Below, one piece after another: positions 27,030 through 35,683 of a DNA stretch of 64,000 bases. The stretch's first letter is position 1; each line of letters opens with the position of its first letter. A program made the position numbers and the translations under genes. The notes beneath the pieces are model-generated. The model did not search any database. It saw only the letters and a program-made list of their open reading frames with translations, and had not been told where the DNA came from. The stretch is from an uncultured Bacteroidota bacterium (GTDB taxonomy: Bacteria > Bacteroidota > Bacteroidia > 2-12-FULL-35-15): contig CAINDA010000013.1 of the NCBI GenBank assembly GCA_903847205.1, forward strand, positions 1 through 64,000, read 5' to 3'.

Positions 27030-27175
27030 TTGTTCTTTTTTCTTGAAACAACAATGCTGTGTATTTTCTTTTTTCTTGAAAAAAAAGAAACAAAAATTCA
27101 AGAACAAACGATTGCTCCCCACAAGCAGCCCGGCATCGCGTTTGTTCAATCCTCACGCGCATCTCCCTGAATTCA
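27030..27175. repeat. Possible dispersed non-coding element with TTTCTTTTTTCTTGAAA repeats
   Basis: TTCTTTTTTCTTGAAA occurs twice (about 27037 and 27067), the second followed by AAAAAGAAAC, so it folds back on itself. The adjacent stretch (ATTCAAGAACAAACG...CACGCGCATCTCCCTGAATTC) is GC-richer than its surroundings. The sequence looks familiar as an intergenic stretch seen repeatedly in Bacteroidota, but I cannot verify this here. The minus-strand ORF over it has no credible start or family. Confidence 0.4.
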
Positions 27176-27265
27176 TTTCTGCTTCGAATAAAAATTGAGA
27201 AGAGGGGGGGGCCATTTTTTGTTGATTTATTTAGAAAGCTCTGACCATAATGATTGTTCATGAAA

Positions 27266-27308
27266 GAGCCCTTCTCCATTTATTTTATGAAGCAGGGCTC
27301 TTTTTATT
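27266..27308. terminator. Hairpin downstream of serC
   Basis: AAAGAGCCCT and AGGGCTCTTT are inverted repeats separated by about 20 bp, with a T-rich tail on the + strand and a short TTT on the minus strand. It is the only terminator-like structure after serC. Confidence 0.6.
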
Positions 27309-27322
27309 TTTTTTAGAAATTA

Positions 27323-28411
27323 TTAAGCAAATTTTTTCTCGAATGCCTGCATTACTTCAGTTAAGGCATTTACACTTTCCAACGGAAGGGCATTGTATAA
27401 TGAAGCACGGTAGCCGCCTACATCGCGGTGACCGCGGAGACCGCTGATGCCTGCTTCTTTCCAAAGCTTATCAAATTCCGGTTCCAATTCTGGTTTGTGC
27501 ATAATAAAAGTAACATTCATATTTGAGCGGTCTTCCACAACGGTGGTACCTGTAAACATGCTGTTTCTGTCAATTTCGTGATACATTGCGGCAGCTTTTT
27601 GCTCATTGATTTTTTCAATCCATTCAATACCGCCGTTCTTTTTCAGCCATCTTAAAGTAAGCATAGATACATAAATCGGGAACACCGGAGGGGTGTTATA
27701 CATGCTTTCGCCTTTGATGTGTACCTGGTAATCCAACATCGAAAGGTTTTTACGGCCTGTTTTGCCCAATAAGTCTTCGCGCACAGCAACCATTGTAGCA
27801 CCTGCAGGTCCCATATTTTTTTGTGCGCCTGCATAGATTAATGCGAAATCGTTACCGTTTACTTTTCGGCTGAAAATATCGCTGCTCATATCACATACCA
27901 AAGGGACAGATGTTTTTGGGAATTGTTTTATCTGGGTACCGTAAATGGTATTGTTTGATGTGATGTGCAAATAATCCAAATCCGTTGGGATTGCATAGCC
28001 TTTAGGGATATAGCTGAATTTTTTATCTTCGGAAGAAGCTACTACCACTGTGTTGCCTACTATTTTGGATTCTTTAAGCGCTTTGCCTGCCCATACTCCT
28101 GTATTTACATAACCAGCCTTGCCGTCGGTACGAAGTAAATTGCATGGAACCATTGCAAACTGCATGCTTGCTCCGCCTCCTAAAAACAATACCTGGTAAC
28201 CTTCTTTTAAGCCAAGCAATTCTTTAACCAATGCTTTTGATTCTTCCATCACCTTTTCGAAATTTTTACTGCGGTGAGAAATTTCAAGCACTGAAAGATT
28301 AAGATTATCAAAATTAATGCAGGCTTCGGCAGCCTGCTGTAACACTTCTGCCGGAAGGATTCCAGGACCCGGACCGAAATTGTGAACTTTTGTAATTTCT
28401 TTTGCTATCAT
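27323..28411 (-). CDS. serC: Phosphoserine aminotransferase
   Basis: The 362-residue PLP enzyme converts 3-phosphohydroxypyruvate to phosphoserine, and also works in the PLP pathway in some bacteria. NFGPGPGILPAEVLQQA is the N-terminal signature. VLFLGGGASMQFAMVP binds the phosphate/cofactor, and ALIYAGAQKNMGPAG holds the PLP Lys. The C-terminus GLRGHRDVGGYRASLYNALPLESV is the substrate-binding box. Length matches the family. No serA is adjacent in this window. Confidence 0.97.
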   Translation of the reverse strand: MIAKEITKVHNFGPGPGILPAEVLQQAAEACINFDNLNLSVLEISHRSKNFEKVMEESKALVKELLGLKEGYQVLFLGGGASMQFAMVPCNLLRTDGKAGYVNTGVWAGKALKESKIVGNTVVVASSEDKKFSYIPKGYAIPTDLDYLHITSNNTIYGTQIKQFPKTSVPLVCDMSSDIFSRKVNGNDFALIYAGAQKNMGPAGATMVAVREDLLGKTGRKNLSMLDYQVHIKGESMYNTPPVFPIYVSMLTLRWLKKNGGIEWIEKINEQKAAAMYHEIDRNSMFTGTTVVEDRSNMNVTFIMHKPELEPEFDKLWKEAGISGLRGHRDVGGYRASLYNALPLESVNALTEVMQAFEKKFA

Positions 28412-28583
28412 GATATTTTTATGTTTTGATTAATATTGATTTCTTATTTCAGGGCAGAATTCCGTGCGTCTGAAATTTTGCATTACAAATGTAAATTAAA
28501 TTACTTAATGAGAATTTGATTGGGAAGCATTTTATTTCCCATTCAGCATTAATGCTAAAACAATTTAATGTTTGCGGAATTGA

Positions 28584-29396
28584 TTATTTAAAATTAAAAA
28601 CAATCCCTGCAGTTATCTTTAATATCCCCATAGGCATATTGGTTATATCGCTGGTATGCTGCCGTACATAGGGATAATAACCGGGGGCGGTAAAGGTATC
28701 CGTCCAGCCGGGATAAGTCATTGAGGCTTGAGTGTAGGATGCGTTAATTGCAATATCTAACTGTTCGGTGATGCTGTATTTTACTGCTCCGCCAAAGCTG
28801 TATCCAAAACTTTTTCCGGCATTGAATGAAAATGTTTCGGTGGTATCAACAATAGAGAAGGCTACTGAGGGATAATTTGCAGTTACTAAACCTATCATTG
28901 CATCGGCCTCAAATTTAAGTTTGGGTCCCTGCGAAAAAGAAATGTAGGGGCCTATTAAATATTCCCTTGTATGAAAGGCATCTGTACTTGTGAATGGGAC
29001 TCCTACTGTGGAAGTAAATGTACTTATATCAAATGGGTTTGAATTGCTGCCTATCATTAACCTGATGCCCATACTATTTGGAAACAGATAACTTGCTGTT
29101 ACATTTATATTTGTTCCCGGCTTAGCAAAACCCTGCAGCTTTGTAGAATCAGATGAATTGAAATCCCAGAAAGAGTTTTTAACGTTTGTGCTGCTGAAAC
29201 TTTTAAAAGGAATGGCCGCTCCTAAAGAAAGTGCTATGCTGAATCCGCTGATATTAATAGAAGGCTGATCATCTTTATAGGATTTATTTTTGGGCGGCTG
29301 AGGGCCTTGATAATAATCCTGTGCCGAGGCTGTAAAAAAGGAAAATATACAGCCCAGCATTAAAATTAGTTTTATCGGGCTAAAGGGGTTTATCAT
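28584..29396 (-). CDS. Outer-membrane beta-barrel protein (hypothetical)
   Basis: From the ATG at 29396 the protein has about 270 residues, with a signal peptide (KLILMLGCIFSFFTASAQ). A Pro-rich start (YYQGPQPPKNKSYKDD) is followed by many amphipathic strands, ending in KITAGIVFNFK. The longer ORF to 29501 overlaps the upstream gene and lacks a signal sequence at its N-terminus, so I reject that start. The type is common in Bacteroidota; no specific function is recognised. Confidence 0.65.
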   Translation of the reverse strand: MINPFSPIKLILMLGCIFSFFTASAQDYYQGPQPPKNKSYKDDQPSINISGFSIALSLGAAIPFKSFSSTNVKNSFWDFNSSDSTKLQGFAKPGTNINVTASYLFPNSMGIRLMIGSNSNPFDISTFTSTVGVPFTSTDAFHTREYLIGPYISFSQGPKLKFEADAMIGLVTANYPSVAFSIVDTTETFSFNAGKSFGYSFGGAVKYSITEQLDIAINASYTQASMTYPGWTDTFTAPGYYPYVRQHTSDITNMPMGILKITAGIVFNFK

Positions 29397-29403
29397 ATTG
29401 TTT

Positions 29404-30012
29404 TTAAAATCTCTTCCAATAGTCAATATTGGGGTTATAATGCAATGCAATTTTACCGAATTTTTCATAATCACTATCCAAATAACCTTCCGAATCAACA
29501 TTTATAATGCCTTTTTCATAGCATTCGGATATTACTTGAAACATTATTGTTAATGAATCATATAAATAATCAGGTTTTTCTCCGAAAGTATTCGTCCAAT
29601 AAATTCTATTATAATTTTTTGTCCCAATATTCAAATCAACCCAAAAGAAATTGCCTGCACCATCAGTTAAAAAGGGGAATAATTTTAAAGCTGATTTGAA
29701 GTCTACATCCGAATTTAAAATAGAATCCAACTCAATATTTATCTTGTATTGTTGTATTGAATCACTTAAATTTTAAAAATCATGAATTGGTATTATTCCA
29801 GTTAATCCAGATGGCGTTTTATAATCGTTATTTATGCCATCTGCAAATGAATATAACTCGACTAAATCATTATTGAATTTTAATCCCAAATCGTTTTCTG
29901 CTTTTTCAATATCAAATTTATTGGCTGATTGTCTTAATATTTTGGGCATGTGATAATCCAATTGTTTTTGTTTATCAAGAATAACCTTAAAAGATTCTGT
30001 TATTGTTCTCAT
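29404..30012 (-). pseudogene. SMI1/KNR4-like gene interrupted by an in-frame stop
   Basis: Two ORFs, 29773-30012 (79 codons) and 29404-29730 (108 codons), lie in the same frame. They are separated by one TAA at 29773-29775 and 14 sense codons. Read through, they form a 203-codon protein. The first half (IEKAENDLGLKFNNDLVELYSFADGINN...GIIPIHDF) has the SMI1/KNR4 pattern of an LGxxLPxDLxxLYxxxDG-type start. The second half (GAGNFFWVDLN...PDYLYDSLTIMF) continues it. SMI1/KNR4 domains occur in toxin-immunity proteins of polymorphic toxin systems. The simplest reading is a nonsense mutation; stop readthrough or a sequencing error are alternatives. Confidence 0.75.
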
Positions 30013-30095
30013 GCCGATAAATGTATACTCCTTAATTGAAATGGATATTTAAAATGCAAAATCAATTCCGCTCACTTCTCTCCCTTAATCTCCCT

Positions 30096-30164
30096 GCAAA
30101 TATATCTCAAAAAAAAATGATGAAGCCGAAAGCTTCATCATTTTAAATATTAATTGATTTTATT
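30096..30164 (-). terminator. Inverted second copy of the 69-bp terminator block
   Basis: It is the exact reverse complement of 4111-4179, including the 11-bp stem and nine-base U-run (read on the minus strand). No intact gene ends at it: upstream on the minus strand is the AT-rich array region, and the next gene downstream is the broken SMI1-like one. It looks like a leftover of a lost gene. Confidence 0.88.
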
Positions 30165-30284
30165 ACTTTAATAATAGTAGTCTTTCGTCATATTATTTTA
30201 TGATAAAAGGCTGCATAATTCACGAAAAACAACCATTTCTTTTAGAAAATACACCTTTTTAGAATTTATGATGCCCGAATTATT

Positions 30285-30600
30285 AAAGTAAACGGTTGTT
30301 TTATTAAAGTAAACTATTGTTTTTTTTGAGTAAACAATAGTTTAGTACTAATAAACAATTGTTTTTTCTATCAAACAGGCAAATATTTTGAGTAAACAAT
30401 TGTTTTTTTTCATCAAACAATTGTTTTTATTTATGAAACAATTATTTTTTTTTATGAAACAATTGTTTTTTTTTCTGAAACAATTGTTTTTTTTCATCAA
30501 ACAATTGTTTTTATTTATGAAACAATTATTTTTTTTTATGAAACAATTGTTTTTTTTTATGAAACAATTATTTTTTTTGATCAAACGGGCATTATTTTTT
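30285..30600. repeat. 21-bp tandem repeat array (palindromic AAACAATTGTTT units)
   Basis: Units such as GAAACAATTGTTTTTTTT recur every 21 bp (for example 30435, 30456, 30477). Each unit has the palindrome AAACAATTGTTT or AAACAATTATTT. ORFs on both strands are translations of this repeat and are not credible genes. Confidence 0.85.
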
Positions 30601-30702
30601 TTTTAACGGAGGAGGATTTTAAATTTTCGTATGAATATTTAAAATAAACGGGAAAATATTTTGGAAATTTGCCTGCTTCATCAAAACAAATATTAGTTTT
30701 TT

Positions 30703-31224
30703 ATGAATTATGATGCTGTGCTTTTAAGGGAACATTCACGCTCCAATACCGATGCTATCGCAAAAGCAATTGGAAACAATGCCGCGGAGTTAAAAAAAAT
30801 TATAGATATAATTTATAATCAAAAAGCTCCTTTGCCTCAGCGGGCTGCATGGCTGTTAGCAGCAGTAAATGATAAGTACCCCGAATTATTGGAACCTTAT
30901 ATTCCATTATTTATTAATAGCATCCAAAAATTTAAAATTGCCGGAATCAAGCGGAATATGGCTTTGGTATTGGCTTCGCATAAAATCCCTGTAAAGCTTC
31001 AAGGAAGATTAATAAACGTTTGTTTTGATTTAATGCTTTCGGCAGATGAAACTGTTGCTGTTAAAGTGTATGCCATGCAGGCGATTGCGAACATTGCCTT
31101 GCTGCATCAGGAATTGCAGCCTGAATTAAAAGCTGCTATTGAAGATCAGCTGCCGAAAACTTCTGCGGCGTTTCAATCAAGGGCAAAACATGTTTTAAAA
31201 AGTTTTGATAATAAACTTAAATAG
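30703..31224 (+). CDS. HEAT-repeat-like hypothetical protein
   Basis: The 173-residue protein is all-alpha by composition, with repeated helix pairs (LPQRAAWLLAAVNDKYPELLEPYIPLFI, VAVKVYAMQAIANIALLHQELQPEL) like HEAT/ARM repeats. No signal peptide is present, so it is likely cytoplasmic. Similar short proteins are frequent in Bacteroidota and are without a function. It lies between the 21-bp repeat array and a terminator shared with the FKBP cluster. Confidence 0.65.
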   Translation: MNYDAVLLREHSRSNTDAIAKAIGNNAAELKKIIDIIYNQKAPLPQRAAWLLAAVNDKYPELLEPYIPLFINSIQKFKIAGIKRNMALVLASHKIPVKLQGRLINVCFDLMLSADETVAVKVYAMQAIANIALLHQELQPELKAAIEDQLPKTSAAFQSRAKHVLKSFDNKLK

Positions 31225-31249
31225 GGAAGGGGAGAGCAGCCCATAAAAA

Positions 31250-31277
31250 AAACGCCATGCAAAATGCAAGGCGTTTA
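31250..31277. terminator. Bidirectional terminator between the HEAT-like gene and the FKBP cluster
   Basis: Stem AAACGCC / GGCGTTT plus an inner ATGC/GCAA pairing, flanked by an A-run and T-rich sequence, lies between convergent genes. Confidence 0.75.
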
Positions 31278-31296
31278 TTTGGGAAAATCAGTAACA

Positions 31297-32481
31297 CTAC
31301 TTCACCTCAATCAACTCCACATCAAAAGTTAAATCGGCTTTAGGCGGAATCATAGGTGCTCTGCCTTGCTCGCCGTAAGCCAGAGCATAAGGGATAATCA
31401 GCCTAAGGCGGTCTCCGGTATTCATCAAAGTAAGGCCCTCTTCCCAGCCGGGGATAACCTGGCCCATGCCTAATTTAAATTCTAAAGGCTCGCCTCTTTC
31501 AACAGAAGAATCAAACATTTTGCCATCGGCAAGGTAGCCTGAATAGTGCACTTTCACCGTTTTACCAGCTTCAGCTTTTACAGTGCTGCCGCTTCTTACA
31601 ACTTCGTAATATTTTAAACCCGAAGCTGTGGTTTTGGCTTCTTTGCCGGTAATATTATAAAGCACCGGAATGGGAACAACCGCTACATCTGTAATTTCAA
31701 TATCGAAAATTAAATCGGTGTTTGGAGGAATTCCGGGAGGATGTCCCTGAGCGCCATAAGCCAGGTTTGAAGGGATAAAAAATTTAACTTTATCGCCTTT
31801 GTTCATCAATGCAAGGCCGTCCTCTAATGATTTAAGAACCTGTCCTGAACCCAACTTTACTGAAATAGGCTGGTTGCGCTCGAAAGAAGAATCAAATAAT
31901 TTACCGTCTTTAAAAAAACAGCTGTAGTTCAGAGAAACTTTTGTGCCTAAAGCGGCTTTAGTACCGGCTTTATTTTTATACAGTATTATATATTTTAAAC
32001 CGCTTTCGGTTTTAACTGTATCTTTTCCTTTAACATCCCAGGCTTTCATTCCTTCAACTACATTCAATAATTCAACATCAAAAATAAGAGTTGAATTAGG
32101 CGGTATAGGTCCGGAAACTCTGTCGCCGTAACCTAATTCGGGGCCGAATTTAATTGTTGCTTTATCGCCTTCCTGCAAAAGCAGAAACGCTTCGTCCCAG
32201 CCTTTAATAACCTGACCTGAACCTACTTTAAATGAAAACGGTTCGTGACGTTTAAATGAGCTGTCGAAAACTGTGTCATTAGTTAATTTTCCAGTATAGT
32301 TCACAACTACTTTATCGCCGATGTGCGGCTTTTTGCCGTTACCTTTTTCGGTGATGGTATATTCTAAACCAGAAGCAGTTTTAACTGTTACGGGCTTTTT
32401 CACCTTTTCGCTTTTTATTTTTTCCTGAGCATTTACATTAGCAATAGTAAAGGCCAAAATAATGAATGCAGCTTTTTTCAT
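31297..32481 (-). CDS. Triple-domain FKBP-type peptidyl-prolyl cis-trans isomerase
   Basis: The 394-residue protein has a Sec signal peptide (MKKAAFIILAFTIANVNAQ) and three FKBP domains in a row (about residues 35-140, 155-260 and 285-394). Each has the pattern VNYTGKL...FDSSFxRxEPxxFKxGxGQVIxGWxE, ending in AYGxxG...PPxxxLxFDVEL. The middle domain departs most (NYSCFFKDG, KSLEDGLALM). It should act on prolyl bonds of secreted proteins in the periplasm or outside the cell. It is the last of five FKBP genes on the minus strand. Its first 23 codons are nearly identical to those of the next gene upstream. Confidence 0.92.
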   Translation of the reverse strand: MKKAAFIILAFTIANVNAQEKIKSEKVKKPVTVKTASGLEYTITEKGNGKKPHIGDKVVVNYTGKLTNDTVFDSSFKRHEPFSFKVGSGQVIKGWDEAFLLLQEGDKATIKFGPELGYGDRVSGPIPPNSTLIFDVELLNVVEGMKAWDVKGKDTVKTESGLKYIILYKNKAGTKAALGTKVSLNYSCFFKDGKLFDSSFERNQPISVKLGSGQVLKSLEDGLALMNKGDKVKFFIPSNLAYGAQGHPPGIPPNTDLIFDIEITDVAVVPIPVLYNITGKEAKTTASGLKYYEVVRSGSTVKAEAGKTVKVHYSGYLADGKMFDSSVERGEPLEFKLGMGQVIPGWEEGLTLMNTGDRLRLIIPYALAYGEQGRAPMIPPKADLTFDVELIEVK

Positions 32482-32542
32482 GATTTATTTTAATTTGATA
32501 CTTTCGAGTTTAAAAACCTTCAAATTTATTGTTTTATTTGTT

Positions 32543-33514
32543 TTATTGTGCAGCAGTAAAACTTACTAATTCTACATCAAACACCAATGCCGAAAAAGGA
32601 GGAATAGGTCCTGCGCCCTGCTCGCCGTAACCAAGTGATGACGGAATAATAAGCTGTCCTTTTGCGCCGGTAGTGAGCAAAGCAATACCTTCGTCCCATC
32701 CGGGAATAACCTGCCCCACTCCCAATGGAAATTCAATAGGCTCATAAGGTCTTCTGGCATCATATAAACCAGCTTGTTTTGCAGCAGCCTCGTCGCTGGT
32801 ATCAAAAACAGTTCCGTCGAGCAAACGGCCGGTATAATTAACCTTAACCATATTTCCTTTTGCCGGTGGGGAGCCGTTTCCTTTTTGTTTTTCAATAAAA
32901 TACAAACCGCTTGCAGTAGGTTTAACAGTTACTTTATTATCAGCTAAATATTTAGCAAATGCTTTCGGCTCTTCATTTTTATGCTGCTCTGTCATTGTTT
33001 TTTTCTCTTCCATTTTTTTAGCCTGTTCTTTTTCCGCAATATCTTTTGGAGTGATCTTTTCAAGTTTAACTTCAAAAATTAAACTGCTTCCTCTTTCAAT
33101 AAAAGCCGGGGTTTCTCTGACCCTGAATGTTTTAAGATAAACAGAGTCAGCATTGATAATGAAGCTTGCGCTGTCGCCTGAAGCCATAGTTAATAATGCA
33201 TCTTCAAAGCTGCCTTTAAATGTTGATTTTCCTACAGGGAATTCTATAAAACCAGTTCCATCCTTACTGGTCATTTTCGAATCAAATAAAAGAGAATCTT
33301 TACTGGTTTTATAAGATAAATAAAGTTTAACCAAATCGCCTTCTTTAGCTTTTACTCCATTTTTATCCTGCTTGTAAAATTTAGAACACAAGCCGTTTCC
33401 GGACATTTTATAACCGGGATAAAAAGGTTTAGCTGCTTTCGGATTTTTTATTTTTTCCTGGGCATTTACATTAGCAATAATAAAGGCCAGAATAATGAAT
33501 GCAGCTTTTTTCAT
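32543..33514 (-). CDS. FKBP-type peptidyl-prolyl isomerase, secreted (chimeric signal peptide)
   Basis: From the ATG at 33514 the protein has about 323 residues. Its signal peptide (MKKAAFIILAFIIANVNAQ) is that of the triple-domain gene downstream, yet the rest (FYPGYKMSGNGLCSKFYKQD...) is closely related to the lipoprotein at 33627-34589. An N-terminal degenerate FKBP-like domain (about 40-150), a charged helix (AEKEQAKKMEEKKTM) and a C-terminal active FKBP domain (VNYTGRLLDGTVFDTS...PIPPFSALVFDVELV) are present. With the swapped leader it has lost the lipobox Cys and should be soluble in the periplasm. Confidence 0.9.
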   Translation of the reverse strand: MKKAAFIILAFIIANVNAQEKIKNPKAAKPFYPGYKMSGNGLCSKFYKQDKNGVKAKEGDLVKLYLSYKTSKDSLLFDSKMTSKDGTGFIEFPVGKSTFKGSFEDALLTMASGDSASFIINADSVYLKTFRVRETPAFIERGSSLIFEVKLEKITPKDIAEKEQAKKMEEKKTMTEQHKNEEPKAFAKYLADNKVTVKPTASGLYFIEKQKGNGSPPAKGNMVKVNYTGRLLDGTVFDTSDEAAAKQAGLYDARRPYEPIEFPLGVGQVIPGWDEGIALLTTGAKGQLIIPSSLGYGEQGAGPIPPFSALVFDVELVSFTAAQ

Positions 33515-33540
33515 GTTTAATAAAATTTCAAATTTAAAAA

Positions 33541-33587
33541 GTTTCAAGTTTCAGGTTCTAAGTAATTTAAAACTTGAAACTTGAAAC
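33541..33587. repeat. Long inverted repeat between two FKBP genes
   Basis: GTTTCAAGTTTCAGGTT (33541-33557) and AACTTGAAACTTGAAAC (33571-33587) pair over 17 bp with one mismatch around a 13-nt loop. It may terminate or attenuate transcription between the genes, or be a dispersed palindrome. Confidence 0.8.
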
Positions 33588-33626
33588 TTTTATATATAAT
33601 CTCAAATTCGTTTATTTAATTGATTA

Positions 33627-34589
33627 TTATTTAGCAGGCGGTGTAAAACTTACTAATTCAACATCAAACACTAATGGAGAGAATGGAGGGATAGGCCCGC
33701 CGCCTTGTGCGCCGTAACCAATAGCAGAAGGAATAACAAACAATCCTTTTGCTCCAGGGCTTAATAAAGCAATACCTTCGTCCCAGCCCGGAATAACTTG
33801 TCCTTCGCCTAGAGGGAATTCAATTGGCTGATAAGGTCTTTTTTCATTAAATAAACCAGCTTGTTTTGCTGTGGCTTCATCGCTTGTATCAAACACAGTT
33901 CCGTCAAGCAGGCGGCCGGTATAATTCACTTTTACTTTACATCCTTTGCCGGGTTTAGCTCCTTTTCCTTTTTGTTTTTCTACATAATATAAGCCGCTTG
34001 CAGTAGGTTTAACAGTAATTTTATTATCGGCTAAATATTTTTCTAAAGCTTTAGGTTCTTCAGTTTTACGAAGTTCCATCATAGCTTTCTGCTCTTCCAT
34101 TTTTTTAGCACGTTCTTTTTCAACCACATCTTTAGGAGTTATTTTTTCAAGCTTGGCAGTGAAAGTAAGCATACTGTTTTTTGCAATAAAAGGAGGAAGA
34201 GATTTTGCTCTGAAAGTTTTAAGGTAAACAGAATCAGCATTGATAACAAAACTTGCGCTGTCGCCTGCAGCCATTGTTGCCAACGCATCTTCGAAACTGC
34301 CTTTAAAAGATGATTTACCTAAAGGGAATTCAATAAATTGAGTCCCGTTCTGGCTGTTCTTTTTTGAATCAAAAATAACAGAGTCTTTGTTGTTTTTATA
34401 AGATAAATAAAGTTTAACCATATCGCCTTCTTTAGCTTTTACAGCGCTTTCATCTTGTTTGTAAAATTTAGAATACAAACCATTTTCGGCCATTTTATAG
34501 CCGGGGTAAGGAGATTTGTTACAAGCTGTAATTGCTAATACAGCTGCAAATGCCGTTAATGCTGTACTTTTAGTGAATGATTTTTTCAT
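33627..34589 (-). CDS. FKBP-type peptidyl-prolyl isomerase lipoprotein
   Basis: The 320-residue protein carries a lipoprotein signal (TAFAAVLAITACNKSP, Cys about residue 23) and then the same layout as its neighbour. That layout is a degenerate FKBP-like domain (MVKLYLSYKNNKDSVIFDSK), a charged linker (VEKERAKKMEEQKAMM) and a C-terminal FKBP domain (VNYTGRLLDGTVFDTS...AIGYGAQGGGPIPPF). Residues 24 onwards are highly similar to the 32543-33514 protein, so the two arose by duplication. It is expected at the periplasmic face of the outer membrane. Confidence 0.92.
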   Translation of the reverse strand: MKKSFTKSTALTAFAAVLAITACNKSPYPGYKMAENGLYSKFYKQDESAVKAKEGDMVKLYLSYKNNKDSVIFDSKKNSQNGTQFIEFPLGKSSFKGSFEDALATMAAGDSASFVINADSVYLKTFRAKSLPPFIAKNSMLTFTAKLEKITPKDVVEKERAKKMEEQKAMMELRKTEEPKALEKYLADNKITVKPTASGLYYVEKQKGKGAKPGKGCKVKVNYTGRLLDGTVFDTSDEATAKQAGLFNEKRPYQPIEFPLGEGQVIPGWDEGIALLSPGAKGLFVIPSAIGYGAQGGGPIPPFSPLVFDVELVSFTPPAK

Positions 34590-34685
34590 AAGATTTTTTT
34601 GTGAATTTTTATTTAAAACTATTAAATGTCAATTTGATTTTTTCGAAGCGCAAATATAAATATATCCTGTTAATTGCATAAAAAA

Positions 34686-35624
34686 TTAGTTGTTATGTTT
34701 TGTTAAATTAACAAGTTCAATTTCGTAAATTACGGTTGTATAGGGCGGTATAATATTAGCTTCGGAGCCGGATCCGCCAAAAGCAAGGTTAGATGGGATT
34801 ACAAATTTAGTTTTGGCGCCTTCATTCATTAAAGTTAAAGCGGTTCTAAAACCTTTTATCACCTGGCCGTCCTCACCGAAAACAAACTCTAAGGGCTGCC
34901 TGCGCTCGTAGGTGGACTCAAACTGCTTTCCGTTTAAGAAATAGCCTTTGTAATTTATTTTTACTTTATCGCCGTATTTTACGCATTCGCCCGTGCCTTG
35001 CTTTATAGGCAGGTAGTACATGCCGTTATTAATCCTATAGAATTGGGTTTGATTGGTATCAAGATAAATGGTGAGCTTGCGCGATTCTTCAATATCACGG
35101 TCTTCAACCATCTGCTGATATTTTGCTAGTTCAACCTGATACTGTTCTTTGGATAAAATGCGGTTTAATTTTACATCCATTTTAACTGCACTGCCGGGCT
35201 TTAAAAAGTAGGGAAGCTGGGTTTTGAAAAATCTGGAAAAGAGAGAATCAGCGCTGACTATATAGGATACACTGTCGCCGTCATTCATTTTTGTAAGGCC
35301 TTCCTCAAAACTTCCTTCAAACGAAGAATGTCCGAATGGTAAAATCACCATGCCTGTTTCATTGGAAGAATAGGTATCGTAAAAAATGGAATCTTTACTT
35401 GTTCTATAGGTAATTATAAGCTGCAGCAAATCGCCGGCAGAGGGTTTGTTTTTGCCGTCGCCGATAGTCAGAAGTTTGTAATAAAGTCCGGTGCTTGTTT
35501 TAGAATATCCCTTATATGGAGAGCTGTTCCAGCAGGAACTGAAAAGCAGGATAATTGATAAAAAAAATAAAATTTTTATTTTAAAGCGAGGAGTGATTGT
35601 AATTGAATTTAAAAAAAGCTGCAT
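34686..35624 (-). CDS. FKBP-type peptidyl-prolyl isomerase lipoprotein
   Basis: The 312-residue protein has the lipobox LLFSSCWNSSPYKGYSK (Cys about residue 32). It shares the PYKGYSKTSTGLYYK opening and two-domain plan with the previous lipoprotein, although it is clearly more diverged. The C-terminal FKBP domain reads INYKGYFLNGKQFESTYERRQPLEF and IPSNLAFGGSGSEANIIPPYTTVIYEIELV. The FDSS-type motif is changed to FESTYE, which is within family variation. Confidence 0.9.
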   Translation of the reverse strand: MQLFLNSITITPRFKIKILFFLSIILLFSSCWNSSPYKGYSKTSTGLYYKLLTIGDGKNKPSAGDLLQLIITYRTSKDSIFYDTYSSNETGMVILPFGHSSFEGSFEEGLTKMNDGDSVSYIVSADSLFSRFFKTQLPYFLKPGSAVKMDVKLNRILSKEQYQVELAKYQQMVEDRDIEESRKLTIYLDTNQTQFYRINNGMYYLPIKQGTGECVKYGDKVKINYKGYFLNGKQFESTYERRQPLEFVFGEDGQVIKGFRTALTLMNEGAKTKFVIPSNLAFGGSGSEANIIPPYTTVIYEIELVNLTKHNN

Positions 35625-35650
35625 TGTATTCTCTTAAAATATTTCTTATT

Positions 35651-35680
35651 CCTTTGCGACTTTGCGTCTTTGCGAGATTC
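35651..35680. repeat. Short TTTGCG repeat
   Basis: The text CTTTGCGACTTTGCGTCTTT followed by GCGAG contains TTTGCG three times. This sequence type is a dispersed repeat in many bacterial genomes. It lies between two FKBP genes. Confidence 0.5.
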
Positions 35681-35683
35681 TTT

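Noticed and set aside
27016-27279. 87-codon minus ORF between the thioredoxin gene and serC
   Set aside because: It overlies a repeat-like element, has odd composition and no credible start region; treated as non-coding.
30348-30606. Overlapping ORFs on both strands
   Set aside because: Seven-residue peptide repeats from the 21-bp DNA array; not genes.
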